A stretch of 31,448 nt of DNA from an uncultured Prevotellaceae bacterium (GTDB lineage: Bacteria > Bacteroidota > Bacteroidia > Bacteroidales > Bacteroidaceae). Below are positions 1 to 7,108 of the stretch, one piece after another. The position numbers were made by a program, and so were the translations under genes. The notes below the pieces were generated by a model, which saw only the letters and a list, made by a program, of their open reading frames with translations, ran no database searches and had not been told where the DNA came from. The stretch is taken from positions 1 to 31,448 of the forward strand of contig CALEPV010000082.1 of NCBI GenBank assembly GCA_937910905.1, in the 5' to 3' direction. Each line of letters opens with the position of its first letter. Within the stretch, counting starts at the first letter, position 1.

Positions 1-1
1 G

Positions 2-1654
2 CAGGCTGCGAAAGAGTATCACTATCAGGCTGAAAACTACGTCATCTATCCCATTAAAGTGAACCAGATGAGGCCGGTGGTGGAAGAGGTCATAAGCCAC
101 GGAAAGAAGTTTAATCTGGGACTGGAGGCCGGCTCCAAGCCTGAGTTGCACGCTGTACTGGCTTTCAATACCGACAGCAGTTCGCCAATCATCTGCAACG
201 GCTACAAAGACCGCAGCTACATAGAGCTCGCTCTGCTGGCGCAGAAGCTGGGCAAGAGAATATATCTGGTGGTGGAGAAGCTCAACGAGCTGGACATCAT
301 ACGCGATGTGAGCAAGAAGCTGGGCGTGCAGCCCAACATCGGCATACGCATCAAGCTGGCGTCATCGGGCAGTGGCAAATGGGAGGACAGCGGAGGCGAT
401 GCATCCAAGTTCGGGCTGACCAGCTCAGAGCTGCTGGAAGCCCTGCAGCGCCTGGAGGACGCAGGTATGCGCAACTCGCTGAAGCTCATACACTTCCATA
501 TAGGCAGTCAGGTGACGAAGATACGCCACATTCAGACCGCTGTGCGCGAAGCCAGCCAGTTCTATGTACAGCTGCACAAGCTGGGATTCAACGTGGAGTT
601 CGTGGATTGCGGCGGTGGCCTTGGAGTGGACTACGACGGTACTCGCAGCAGCAATAGCGAGAGCTCTGTGAACTACAGCGTGCAGGAGTATGTGAATGAT
701 GTAGTGTCCACGTTTGTGGACGTGGCCGACAAACACGGCATACCGCATCCCAACCTCATCACTGAAAGCGGACGCTCTCTGGCGGCACACCACAGTGTGC
801 TCATCCTCGAAGTGCTGGAGACTGCAGCGTTGCCGCAGATGGACGAGGAGTTCGAACCAGACCCCGATGCACACGAGCTGACCAAGGAGCTGTACAAGGT
901 CTGGGATAACCTCTCACCGCGCGCACTGCTGGAGAACTGGCACGATGCGCAGCAAATCCGTGAGGAAGCGCTCGAACTGTTCAGCCACGGACTTGTGGAC
1001 CTGAAGACGCGTTCGCAGATAGAGCAGATGTACTGGAGTGTGATGCGCGAGGTGAATATGCTGGCCAGCCAGCAGAAACACATACCCGAAGAGCTACTGT
1101 CGCTGGATAAGTTGCTGGCCGACAAGTACTTCTGCAACTTCTCTCTGTTTCAGAGCCTGCCGGACTCGTGGTCGATTGACCAGCTGTTCCCGATAATGCC
1201 CATACAGCGTCTGGACGAGCGTCCGCAGCGTCAGGCTACACTGCAGGACATAACGTGCGACAGCGACGGTAAGATAACGTCGTTCGTCACATCGTCCATG
1301 CAGAGCCATTCGCTGCCCGTACACACCCTGCGCAAAGGCGAGAAGTACTACCTTGCAGTGTTCCTCGTGGGTGCGTACCAGGAGATTCTGGGCGACCTTC
1401 ATAACCTGTTCGGCGACACCAATGCTGTGCATATCTCCGTTGATGGCAACGGCTACTCAGTGGATCAGATGATAGACGGCGAGACGGTGGCCGACGTGCT
1501 GGAATACGTGCAGTACGAGCCGAAGAAGCTGGTACGACGCCTGGAGAGCTGGGTGAGCAAGAGCGTGCAGCAGGGACGTATCACCCTGGAGGAAGGCAAG
1601 GAGTTTCTGAGCAACTATCGTAGCGGATTGTACGGATACACATACCTGGAATGA
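2..1654 (+). CDS. speA: Biosynthetic arginine decarboxylase, 5' end missing
   Basis: PLP-dependent decarboxylase that turns arginine into agmatine, the first step of polyamine synthesis through agmatine. The reading frame is open from base 2, so the gene starts left of the window; about 550 residues are visible and roughly 80 N-terminal ones are missing compared with the usual 630-residue form. The PLP-binding lysine lies in the motif YPIKVNQ (lysine codon 56-58). Further family motifs are HFHIGSQ, GGGLGVDYDG and ESGRSLAAHHSVL. A Met-like start at base 59 (GTG) falls inside the barrel after the catalytic lysine and cannot be the true start. The stop TGA overlaps the argB start (ATGA), so the two genes are probably translationally coupled. 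Identification is firm; the missing start is only a window effect. Confidence 0.96.
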   Translation, partial: QAAKEYHYQAENYVIYPIKVNQMRPVVEEVISHGKKFNLGLEAGSKPELHAVLAFNTDSSSPIICNGYKDRSYIELALLAQKLGKRIYLVVEKLNELDIIRDVSKKLGVQPNIGIRIKLASSGSGKWEDSGGDASKFGLTSSELLEALQRLEDAGMRNSLKLIHFHIGSQVTKIRHIQTAVREASQFYVQLHKLGFNVEFVDCGGGLGVDYDGTRSSNSESSVNYSVQEYVNDVVSTFVDVADKHGIPHPNLITESGRSLAAHHSVLILEVLETAALPQMDEEFEPDPDAHELTKELYKVWDNLSPRALLENWHDAQQIREEALELFSHGLVDLKTRSQIEQMYWSVMREVNMLASQQKHIPEELLSLDKLLADKYFCNFSLFQSLPDSWSIDQLFPIMPIQRLDERPQRQATLQDITCDSDGKITSFVTSSMQSHSLPVHTLRKGEKYYLAVFLVGAYQEILGDLHNLFGDTNAVHISVDGNGYSVDQMIDGETVADVLEYVQYEPKKLVRRLESWVSKSVQQGRITLEEGKEFLSNYRSGLYGYTYLE

Positions 1655-2430
1655 GCAAGATAAACATCATCAAGGTCGGGGGTGCTGTAGTAGAGAACCC
1701 CGACACCTTGCAGACGCTGCTCGACGGCTTCAAGCGGCTTGAGGGCATGAAGATATTGGTGCATGGAGGCGGCCGTTCTGCCACCAAGATGGCCGAGCGA
1801 CTGGGTGTACAGACCACAATGATTGAAGGCCGTCGTGTCACAGATGACCAGATGATAGACATTGTCACGATGGTCTACGGAGGCTTGGTCAACAAGCACA
1901 TCGTGGCTGAGCTGCAGTCGCGTGGTATCAATGCGTTGGGGCTGACAGGTGCCGACCTCAATGTCGTTAGGGCTCATCGTCGCCCAATCACTGCTCAAGG
2001 TGTGGACTTCGGATGGGTGGGCGATGTCGATGCTGCCGATGGACAGACGCTGCTTACGCTTCTCGGGCAGGGCATCACTCCTGTGATAGCGCCATTGACG
2101 CACGATGGCAAGGGGCACATGCTCAACACCAATGCCGACACAATGGCTGCCACAGTTGCCACAGCAGTTGCTGCCGCAGCAGGGCAGGGGAGTGGTGTCA
2201 CGCTCACCTACTGCTTCGAGCTGCCGGGTGTGATGCGAGATGCTGCCGATGCGACAAGTCTGATTGCCAGGATTGACGAACCAACGTTCCACCAGTTGGT
2301 GAGCGACGGAACGGTTCAGGGTGGCATGATACCCAAACTGGAAAATGCACTACAGTGCATCAGGCGTGGTGTCAGTCGTGTGGTCATCACCCGCTATGAT
2401 AACCTCGATGGTGGCACAGAGATAGTGTAG
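1651..2430 (+). CDS. argB: Acetylglutamate kinase (possibly N-succinylglutamate kinase)
   Basis: Amino-acid kinase family enzyme that phosphorylates the gamma-carboxyl of N-acylated glutamate, the second step of arginine synthesis. The 259-residue length is normal. Visible motifs: KVGGAVV with K8 and the first glycine turn, HGGGRSAT (38-45) for substrate and phosphate binding, ALGLTGADLNV, NTNADTMAAT for nucleotide and substrate contact, and GGMIPKLENAL near the C-terminus. Bacteroides species are known to use succinylated rather than acetylated intermediates, so the acyl group may be succinyl here; this is inference from the lineage. The start overlaps the speA stop by four bases, which puts an arginine-making and an arginine-consuming enzyme in one transcript. 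No terminator of its own is seen before the repeat array that begins 30 bp downstream. Confidence 0.95.
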   Translation: MSKINIIKVGGAVVENPDTLQTLLDGFKRLEGMKILVHGGGRSATKMAERLGVQTTMIEGRRVTDDQMIDIVTMVYGGLVNKHIVAELQSRGINALGLTGADLNVVRAHRRPITAQGVDFGWVGDVDAADGQTLLTLLGQGITPVIAPLTHDGKGHMLNTNADTMAATVATAVAAAAGQGSGVTLTYCFELPGVMRDAADATSLIARIDEPTFHQLVSDGTVQGGMIPKLENALQCIRRGVSRVVITRYDNLDGGTEIV

Positions 2431-2454
2431 GCAAGATTCCCTTACTTTATCATC

Positions 2455-2498
2455 AAAAAACTCCACCGCGGTGCAATGAATGTTGCACCGCGGTGGAG
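2455..2498 (-). terminator. Hairpin with T-run, possible terminator for leftward transcription
   Basis: Repeat units 1 and 2 form a perfect 16-bp stem (2461-2476 with 2483-2498) around a 6-nt loop. Read on the minus strand it is followed directly by six T residues (2455-2460), the classic intrinsic terminator form. It would stop transcripts leaving deoC, whose stop is about 330 bp away, before they run antisense into argB. On the plus strand the stem is followed by AGAGTTATTT, a weaker tail. Confidence 0.55.
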
Positions 2499-2586
2499 AG
2501 TTATTTGCACCGTGCTCCAACTTAAGCTGCACCGCGGTGCAACTTTAGTTGCAGCGTGCTCCAAATGTCATTGCACCGTGGTGCAA
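2461..2586. repeat. Six-copy tandem palindromic repeat with 22-bp period (array 1)
   Basis: Six 16-bp units begin at 2461, 2483, 2505, 2527, 2549 and 2571, exactly 22 bp apart, separated by 6-bp spacers (several read CTTNAG). The consensus unit TTGCACCGCGGTGCAA is a perfect palindrome. Units 1 and 2 carry mutually complementary changes (CTCC at the left end of unit 1, GGAG at the right end of unit 2) and form a perfect 16-bp stem together. Units 3 and 5 share the variant end GTGCTCCAA. The array lies in the 401-bp gap between the convergent argB and deoC genes. A second array of the same unit lies at 24980-25083. Function unknown; it resembles REP/BIME-type extragenic palindromes in architecture. 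Confidence 0.93.
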
Positions 2587-2831
2587 CTTTTGGATAGTCG
2601 TGCCTGGCGGTGCCGTGAGAGGGGCTTTTGGGGCTCCTTTGCACAGATTGAGCGATTTCGTCAGCACAAATTATTTGGGCTAAAGGCTTGCTACACTGAA
2701 TGTTAGCCTCGCATGTTGTGCTCTGAGATTCGCGCAAAATTGCACATCTCGGCCGTGACATCGGAATTTTACAACCTCAAACGGTCAAAATCAGTGCTGT
2801 AGTGAGACAAAATCTTTGCAGCGGCGAGACA
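2587..2831. other. Intergenic DNA with no gene seen
   Basis: This 245-bp stretch between repeat array 1 and the deoC stop has no plausible coding frame. The only structure I see is an 8-bp inverted repeat GAGACAAA/TTTGTCTC (2804-2811 and 2842-2849) that straddles the deoC stop with a 30-nt loop, too loose to call a terminator. Confidence 0.6.
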
Positions 2832-3752
2832 TTAGAAAAACTTTGTCTCCTTGCCCGTCACCTCGCTGAGCAGCAGGTTGGCCAGACGTGATGTGCCGAG
2901 ACGGAACCACTGGTTGGTCAGCCACTTCTCGCCGAGCACTTCCTTGACTATGGTGTAGTAGGTGAGTGCATCCTCCACGGTGTTGAGACCGCCAGCTGGC
3001 TTGAAGCCGACCTGTATGCCCGTCTCGTCGTAGTACTCCTTGATGGCCTGACACATCACGTAGGCAGCTTCAGGTGTAGCTGCTGGCTTCTCCTTGCCGG
3101 TAGATGTCTTGATGTAGTCGGCACCGGCATACATTGCCAGCAGCGATGCACGCTTCACGTCGGCATACGATGGTAGCAGTCCTGTCTCCAGTATCACCTT
3201 CATCTTATGCTCGCCGCACACGGCTTTAAGTTCTGAGATTTCATCGGTCAGCGTCTCGTAGTCGCCACTCAGGTATTTGCCCACACTCATCACGATGTCT
3301 ATCTCCGTGGCGCCGTCGTGTACGGCCAGTGCTGTCTCTGCAACCTTCACTTCGAGCAGGGCCTGGGACGATGGGAACGATCCGCTCACACATGCAACCT
3401 CAACGCTGTCCACTTCGAGGCTCTGCGACACAATCTGTGCGAAGCATGGATAGATGCAGATGGTAGCCACGTGGGGTAGGGCAGGGTAGGCTGTAGCGAA
3501 GTCGTTGACACGCTCGGTGAACTTTAGCACGCTCTCCTCAGAGTCCGTGGTCTTCAGTGTGGTAAGCTCCACGCTGCCCATGAGAAACTCTTTGACTGCT
3601 GCTGTGTTGTTCTCTTGCAAGTGCTTGTCAATCAGCTTCTTTACTGCTGCGCGTACATCGTCATCGTGGATGTTCAGGTTGTACTTCGCAAGTGCCTGGT
3701 CGTATTTGCTGTGCATAGGCATCTCCTCGCGCTTAAGTGATAGTTCTGGCAT
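2832..3752 (-). CDS. deoC: Deoxyribose-phosphate aldolase
   Basis: Class I (Schiff-base) aldolase that splits 2-deoxyribose 5-phosphate into glyceraldehyde 3-phosphate and acetaldehyde in deoxynucleoside catabolism. With the ATG at 3752 the protein is 306 residues, longer than the roughly 260 of the E. coli enzyme because of an N-terminal extension. Catalytic residues are visible: D152 in EIDIVM, the Schiff-base lysine K215 in YIKTSTGKE and the second lysine K251 in GFKPAGG. Met codons at residues 11 and 13 are possible alternative starts; no ribosome-binding site decides between them. It is the last gene of the minus-strand series and lies 105 bp after dtd. In relatives, as I recall, a MazG-type pyrophosphohydrolase gene often sits between dtd and deoC; none is present here. 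Confidence 0.93.
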   Translation of the reverse strand: MPELSLKREEMPMHSKYDQALAKYNLNIHDDDVRAAVKKLIDKHLQENNTAAVKEFLMGSVELTTLKTTDSEESVLKFTERVNDFATAYPALPHVATICIYPCFAQIVSQSLEVDSVEVACVSGSFPSSQALLEVKVAETALAVHDGATEIDIVMSVGKYLSGDYETLTDEISELKAVCGEHKMKVILETGLLPSYADVKRASLLAMYAGADYIKTSTGKEKPAATPEAAYVMCQAIKEYYDETGIQVGFKPAGGLNTVEDALTYYTIVKEVLGEKWLTNQWFRLGTSRLANLLLSEVTGKETKFF

Positions 3753-3816
3753 AGTGTATTATGTATTAGGTTCGTAGTTGTATAAGATGTGTTGTACTTC
3801 TATTCAAGTATACTCT

Positions 3817-3857
3817 CATTCTTCATTCATCATTCTTTCATTCTTTATCTCCCCCCC
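3817..3857. repeat. Imperfect CATTCTT-type microsatellite followed by C7
   Basis: The gap between dtd and deoC contains four or five imperfect copies of CATTCTT/CATTCAT (3817-3847) and then seven C residues (3851-3857) that touch the dtd stop codon. On the transcribed minus strand this is a purine-rich G7 plus AGAATGA repeat. It could be a slippage-prone tract, but it lies outside both coding frames. Confidence 0.6.
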
Positions 3858-4334
3858 TTATTCCCTGTTGTGCGTGTCCATCACGATGGTTACGGGACCG
3901 TCATTTGTGAGTTTAACACCCATATTAGCGCCGAATTCACCGTGTCCCGCAGGCTTGCCCAAAGCGGTGGAAATCTGCGCTAAAAAGGCTTCGTACAACG
4001 GTATGGCGTGTTCGTGGCCAGCGGCACGCAGCCACGATGGGCGGTTTCCTTTCTTGTATGAGGCGAACAGCGTGAACTGGCTGACCACTATGACGTTGCC
4101 TTCACGATGCTCTGTCATGGCATCGATATCCTTCACGCTAAGGTTCATTACGCCAGCCTCGTCATCGAATATGCGCAGGTTGCATATCTTGTGAGCCAGC
4201 CATTCCACATCCTCTGGCGTGTCGCTTTCCTCCACGCCGAGCAGAACCATAAGTCCGCGACCGCCGAACTCGGCATTCACTCTGCCTTCTATGGTCACGC
4301 TGGCACCATTTGCACGTTGTATTACAGCCCTCAT
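3858..4334 (-). CDS. dtd: D-aminoacyl-tRNA deacylase
   Basis: Proofreading enzyme that removes D-amino acids (and glycine from tRNA-Ala) mischarged onto tRNA. The product is 158 residues from ATG 4334, beginning MRAVIQRANGASV as is standard for the family. The active-site motif SQFTLFA and the C-terminal trans-peptide loop (KPAGHGEFGANM, with the GP dipeptide in NDGPVTIV) are both present. An upstream in-frame ATG at 4352 would lie within the promoter -7 element, so 4334 is the better start. uvrC lies upstream in the same direction, with a promoter in the 173-bp gap, so dtd can be transcribed separately. Its stop codon abuts a C7/G7 tract. Confidence 0.94.
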   Translation of the reverse strand: MRAVIQRANGASVTIEGRVNAEFGGRGLMVLLGVEESDTPEDVEWLAHKICNLRIFDDEAGVMNLSVKDIDAMTEHREGNVIVVSQFTLFASYKKGNRPSWLRAAGHEHAIPLYEAFLAQISTALGKPAGHGEFGANMGVKLTNDGPVTIVMDTHNRE

Positions 4335-4351
4335 ATTTGTGTTATTTGCCA

Positions 4352-4383
4352 CAAAAGTAAGGCTTTTATACCAAATAATAACA
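4352..4383 (-). promoter_or_regulatory. Probable Bacteroidetes-type promoter for dtd
   Basis: On the minus strand a perfect -7 element TACTTTTG (4359 down to 4352) lies 18 bp before the dtd ATG at 4334. The -33 position 20 bp upstream reads TGTT (4383-4380), a poor match to TTTG. Expected start of transcription is near 4347, giving a leader of about 13 nt. Confidence 0.5.
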
Positions 4384-4421
4384 TATTTTGTGCGGCAATG
4401 TATGGAATTATTATAGTTACA

Positions 4422-4453
4422 ATTGAGCTTGTTGCAGCGCAGGATTACTTTTG
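4422..4453 (+). promoter_or_regulatory. Promoter-like sequence pointing antisense into uvrC
   Basis: The plus strand reads ATTG, 20 bp, TACTTTTG, a perfect -7 element with a three-of-four -33 match. Transcription would run rightwards into the 3' end of uvrC as antisense. No plus-strand gene follows, so this is either chance or the promoter of an antisense RNA. Confidence 0.3.
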
Positions 4454-4507
4454 TAGTTACGCGTCATTACCTTTGATATTGCGCCTAATTGCCCTTGTTA
4501 CAATGCC

Positions 4508-6325
4508 TCATCCGCCCTGTTGTAATACTTCCTTGACGGTTTTGGCCTTGCTTTCTCCTATCACTGAGGCCACCTCGTCAAGGCGTGCCTCGCGGATGCG
4601 CTTCACGCTCTTGAATGCCCGAAGCAGCTTTTCTTTGGTCTTCGCTCCAATGCCGTTGATGCTGTCGAGTTCCGAGTGAAGCTGTCGCTTGCTGCGCTTG
4701 TCGCGGTGGAAAGTGATGGCGAAGCGGTGTACCTCATCCTGTATGCGCGTCAAGAGATGGAATAGGGCTGAGTCCTGCTTCAGCTGAACAGCCATTGGTG
4801 GGTTGCCGATGAGTAGCTGGTGTGTCCTGTGGCGATCATCCTTGGCTAGTCCTGCTATGGGTATATTCAGCCCTAATTCACCCTCTACGACGGCACGCAC
4901 CACGTTCATTTGCCCCGTTCCACCGTCGGTGATGATGAGGTCTGGTAGTGGTGTCCCCTCATCCTTCATGCGGCTGTACCTACGTCTTACAACCTCCTTC
5001 ATGGAGGCGTAGTCGTCTGGTCCGACCACCGTCTTGATGTTATATTTCCTGTAATCATCCTTGCTGGGCTTGCACTTCTTGAATACTACACAACCTGCCA
5101 CAGCGTCGGTACCGGATATGTTGGAGTTGTCGAAGCATTCGATAGTGTAGGGTAGGGTGGGGAGCTGCAGGTGCTCCTGTATCTCCTTCATCAGCCTCAC
5201 GGCCTTCTGCTCTGGGTTTAGCTTGTCCGCTTGTTTGAGGCGATCGAGCTTGTACTGCCTCACATTGAGCTCCGACAGTTCAAGTAAGTGTCTCTTATCA
5301 CCGCGGTTAGGTACGGTAATAATCAGCTCGTTAAGGGGTAGTTCCACATGGAACGGTACAACTATCTCCTTTGCCTGACTGCTCCACCTATCACGCATAT
5401 CCATGATGCCGCGTACCAGTAGCTCGTCGGGTTCTTCGTCTAGCTTCTTACGGTATTCGAAGGTGAAGGCTTGTGTGATGGCGCCCTCCACAACGTGAAG
5501 GTAGTTGATGTAGGCTATCTTCTCGTCTGTGTCGATGTTGAATACATCGATGTTGTGGGTGCTGCTTGTGATTACCTGACTCTTTTCCTGGTGTGACGTG
5601 ATGAGGTCGTAACGTTGCTTGAGAACTTGTGCTTCCTCGAACCGCATCTCCTCTGCAAGCCGCTTCATCTCCTCCAGCATCTCGCGGCGCAGGGCTGCTG
5701 TATCGCCCTTGAGTATTCTCTTGGCGGCCTCTATATAGCTTAGGTATTCCTGCTGAGACTGTAGCCCCACGCATGGTCCGAGGCAGTTCTTCATGTGGTA
5801 CTCCAGGCATAGCTTGTACTTTCCTTGCTCTACTCCTTCACGCGTCATTGGTTGGTGGCAGCGGCGCAGGGGGTATAGTTGTTTGAACAGTTCGAGCAGT
5901 CCATTCAGTGTCGGAATATGGCTGTACGGCCCGAAGTAGTCGGCTCCTTTGCGGTCGCGCTGTCTTGTTTTGAAGATTCGCGGCAGGTATTCACGTGTCA
6001 CCGCTATGCTGGGGTAGCTCTTGCCATCCTTGAGCAGCACGTTGTAGCGAGGTTGGAACTTCTTTATCAGCTGGTTCTCCAGCAGCAATGCCTCAGCCTC
6101 GCTCTTCACTACGGTGTAGTGTATATCGGCAATCTTGGACACGAGTATTGCCGTCTTCCGTGAGTCGTGCTCGCGGTTGAAGTAGCTTGATACACGCCGC
6201 TTGAGATTCTTCGCCTTGCCTACATATATTACGATGCCCGATGAATCGAAGTATTGATAGCTTCCTGGTGCCTCGGGTAGTCGTTGCAAAATGCTTTTTA
6301 TATGCTCTTCGCGGCTTTGTTCCAT
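4508..6325 (-). CDS. uvrC: UvrABC excinuclease subunit C
   Basis: Makes the two incisions beside bulky DNA lesions after UvrA and UvrB have marked the site. The 605-residue protein has the normal domain order: GIY-YIG nuclease (about 18-95, with GSYQYF and IVIYVGKAKNLKRR) for the 3' cut, four cysteines C156, C173, C181 and C185 in the spacing expected for the UvrC iron-sulfur cluster, a UVR motif that contacts UvrB (about 203-238), an RNase H-like 5' nuclease (ECFDNSNISG, LIITDGGTGQMN, DEVHRFAITFHR), and a C-terminal tandem helix-hairpin-helix (SINGIGAKTKEKLL onward). No key residue appears lost. It follows apt after 95 bp in the same direction, with no clear promoter between them. Confidence 0.97.
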   Translation of the reverse strand: MEQSREEHIKSILQRLPEAPGSYQYFDSSGIVIYVGKAKNLKRRVSSYFNREHDSRKTAILVSKIADIHYTVVKSEAEALLLENQLIKKFQPRYNVLLKDGKSYPSIAVTREYLPRIFKTRQRDRKGADYFGPYSHIPTLNGLLELFKQLYPLRRCHQPMTREGVEQGKYKLCLEYHMKNCLGPCVGLQSQQEYLSYIEAAKRILKGDTAALRREMLEEMKRLAEEMRFEEAQVLKQRYDLITSHQEKSQVITSSTHNIDVFNIDTDEKIAYINYLHVVEGAITQAFTFEYRKKLDEEPDELLVRGIMDMRDRWSSQAKEIVVPFHVELPLNELIITVPNRGDKRHLLELSELNVRQYKLDRLKQADKLNPEQKAVRLMKEIQEHLQLPTLPYTIECFDNSNISGTDAVAGCVVFKKCKPSKDDYRKYNIKTVVGPDDYASMKEVVRRRYSRMKDEGTPLPDLIITDGGTGQMNVVRAVVEGELGLNIPIAGLAKDDRHRTHQLLIGNPPMAVQLKQDSALFHLLTRIQDEVHRFAITFHRDKRSKRQLHSELDSINGIGAKTKEKLLRAFKSVKRIREARLDEVASVIGESKAKTVKEVLQQGG

Positions 6326-6420
6326 TGCCTTTCTGGATAGTTTGTTGAACGACCTGCTATGACTTAGTGAAGGATATATAGCTATCTATGATGCTCTTTC
6401 CTTTGGGTCGTGTACCTTGT

Positions 6421-6951
6421 CTATATACGAATAAGTGTTGTTATTTCGGTGTCATCATGGAATACGGCACGTCCGTTGAGCCCCTCGCCAGTCAGTTCAA
6501 TAATGAAGTTGATGTATGTCTTTTGGGGATTGAACTGCTTTACGAGGTTTAGTGCGGCCAGCATGGAGCCTCCTGTAGCAAGCAGATCGTCGTGCAGCAG
6601 TACCACATCTTTTGCCTCTATAGCGTCTGTGTGAATCTCAACGGTGTCCTTGCCGTACTCCTTCATGTAGGTCTCTTTGCGTGTCTCGGCAGGTAGTTTA
6701 CCGGGTTTTCTGCACATCACAAACCCTGCGCCAAGTTTGTATGCCAGCGCTGCGCCTACGACGAAGCCGCGGCTTTCGATGCCAACAACCTTGGTGATGT
6801 CTTTATCCTTATACATTTCGTACAGCTCGTTGACCATGATGCGAAGACACTTGCTGTTCTTATACAGGGTGCTCACATCCTTAAATTGTATCCCTGGGAT
6901 TGGGAAGTCGGGCACATTCCGTAAGTGCTTCAATAGATACTCGTTGTTCAT
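6421..6951 (-). CDS. apt: Adenine phosphoribosyltransferase
   Basis: Purine-salvage enzyme that joins adenine to PRPP to give AMP. The 176-residue length is normal for type I phosphoribosyltransferases. The PRPP-binding loop VVLLHDDLLATGGS spans residues 116-129; the first position of the usual acidic VDD is HDD here, with both aspartates that matter kept. The N-terminal motif PDFPIPGIQFKDVSTL and the ESRGF segment (59-63) are standard. It is separated from mnmG by 157 bp that contain the parS-like palindrome, and from uvrC by 95 bp of featureless sequence. Confidence 0.96.
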   Translation of the reverse strand: MNNEYLLKHLRNVPDFPIPGIQFKDVSTLYKNSKCLRIMVNELYEMYKDKDITKVVGIESRGFVVGAALAYKLGAGFVMCRKPGKLPAETRKETYMKEYGKDTVEIHTDAIEAKDVVLLHDDLLATGGSMLAALNLVKQFNPQKTYINFIIELTGEGLNGRAVFHDDTEITTLIRI

Positions 6952-7051
6952 GCCTTGTGTGTTATAGTTTGAAATAGATTATGCGATAATGCGAAAGAGG
7001 CTATGCTGTGGCGCGTAAAAAGTGCTTCTATTGTGTGATAGCGTTATGTTG

Positions 7052-7065
7052 GTTTCACGTGAAAC
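7052..7065. other. parS-like ParB-binding palindrome
   Basis: GTTTCACGTGAAAC is a perfect 14-bp palindrome identical to the inner 14 positions of the widely conserved parS consensus (TGTTTCACGTGAAACA); only the outer T and A are replaced by G and G. It lies 43 bp past the mnmG stop, in the intergenic gap before apt. A chance 14-bp match in a window this size is very unlikely. By family knowledge ParB/Spo0J would load here for chromosome segregation; no parA or parB gene is in the window. Confidence 0.8.
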
Positions 7066-7108
7066 GGCCGATTCCATCGAGGACTATAGCTTCCTTTGTC
7101 GTGCGGTG

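Noticed and set aside
59..61. GTG at 59 as the speA start
   Set aside because: It follows the catalytic YPIK lysine; the frame is open to the window edge, so the gene is cut and not started here.
2461..2586. CRISPR array
   Set aside because: Spacers are only 6 bp, repeats are 16-bp palindromes, and no cas gene is present; the pattern does not fit CRISPR.
2804..2849. Terminator at the deoC stop (GAGACAAA/TTTGTCTC)
   Set aside because: Eight-bp stem with 30-nt loop, no T-run after it and it includes coding sequence.
3753..3857. Remnant (pseudogene) of a MazG-type gene
   Set aside because: Only 105 bp of simple repeats; no piece of a recognisable frame remains.
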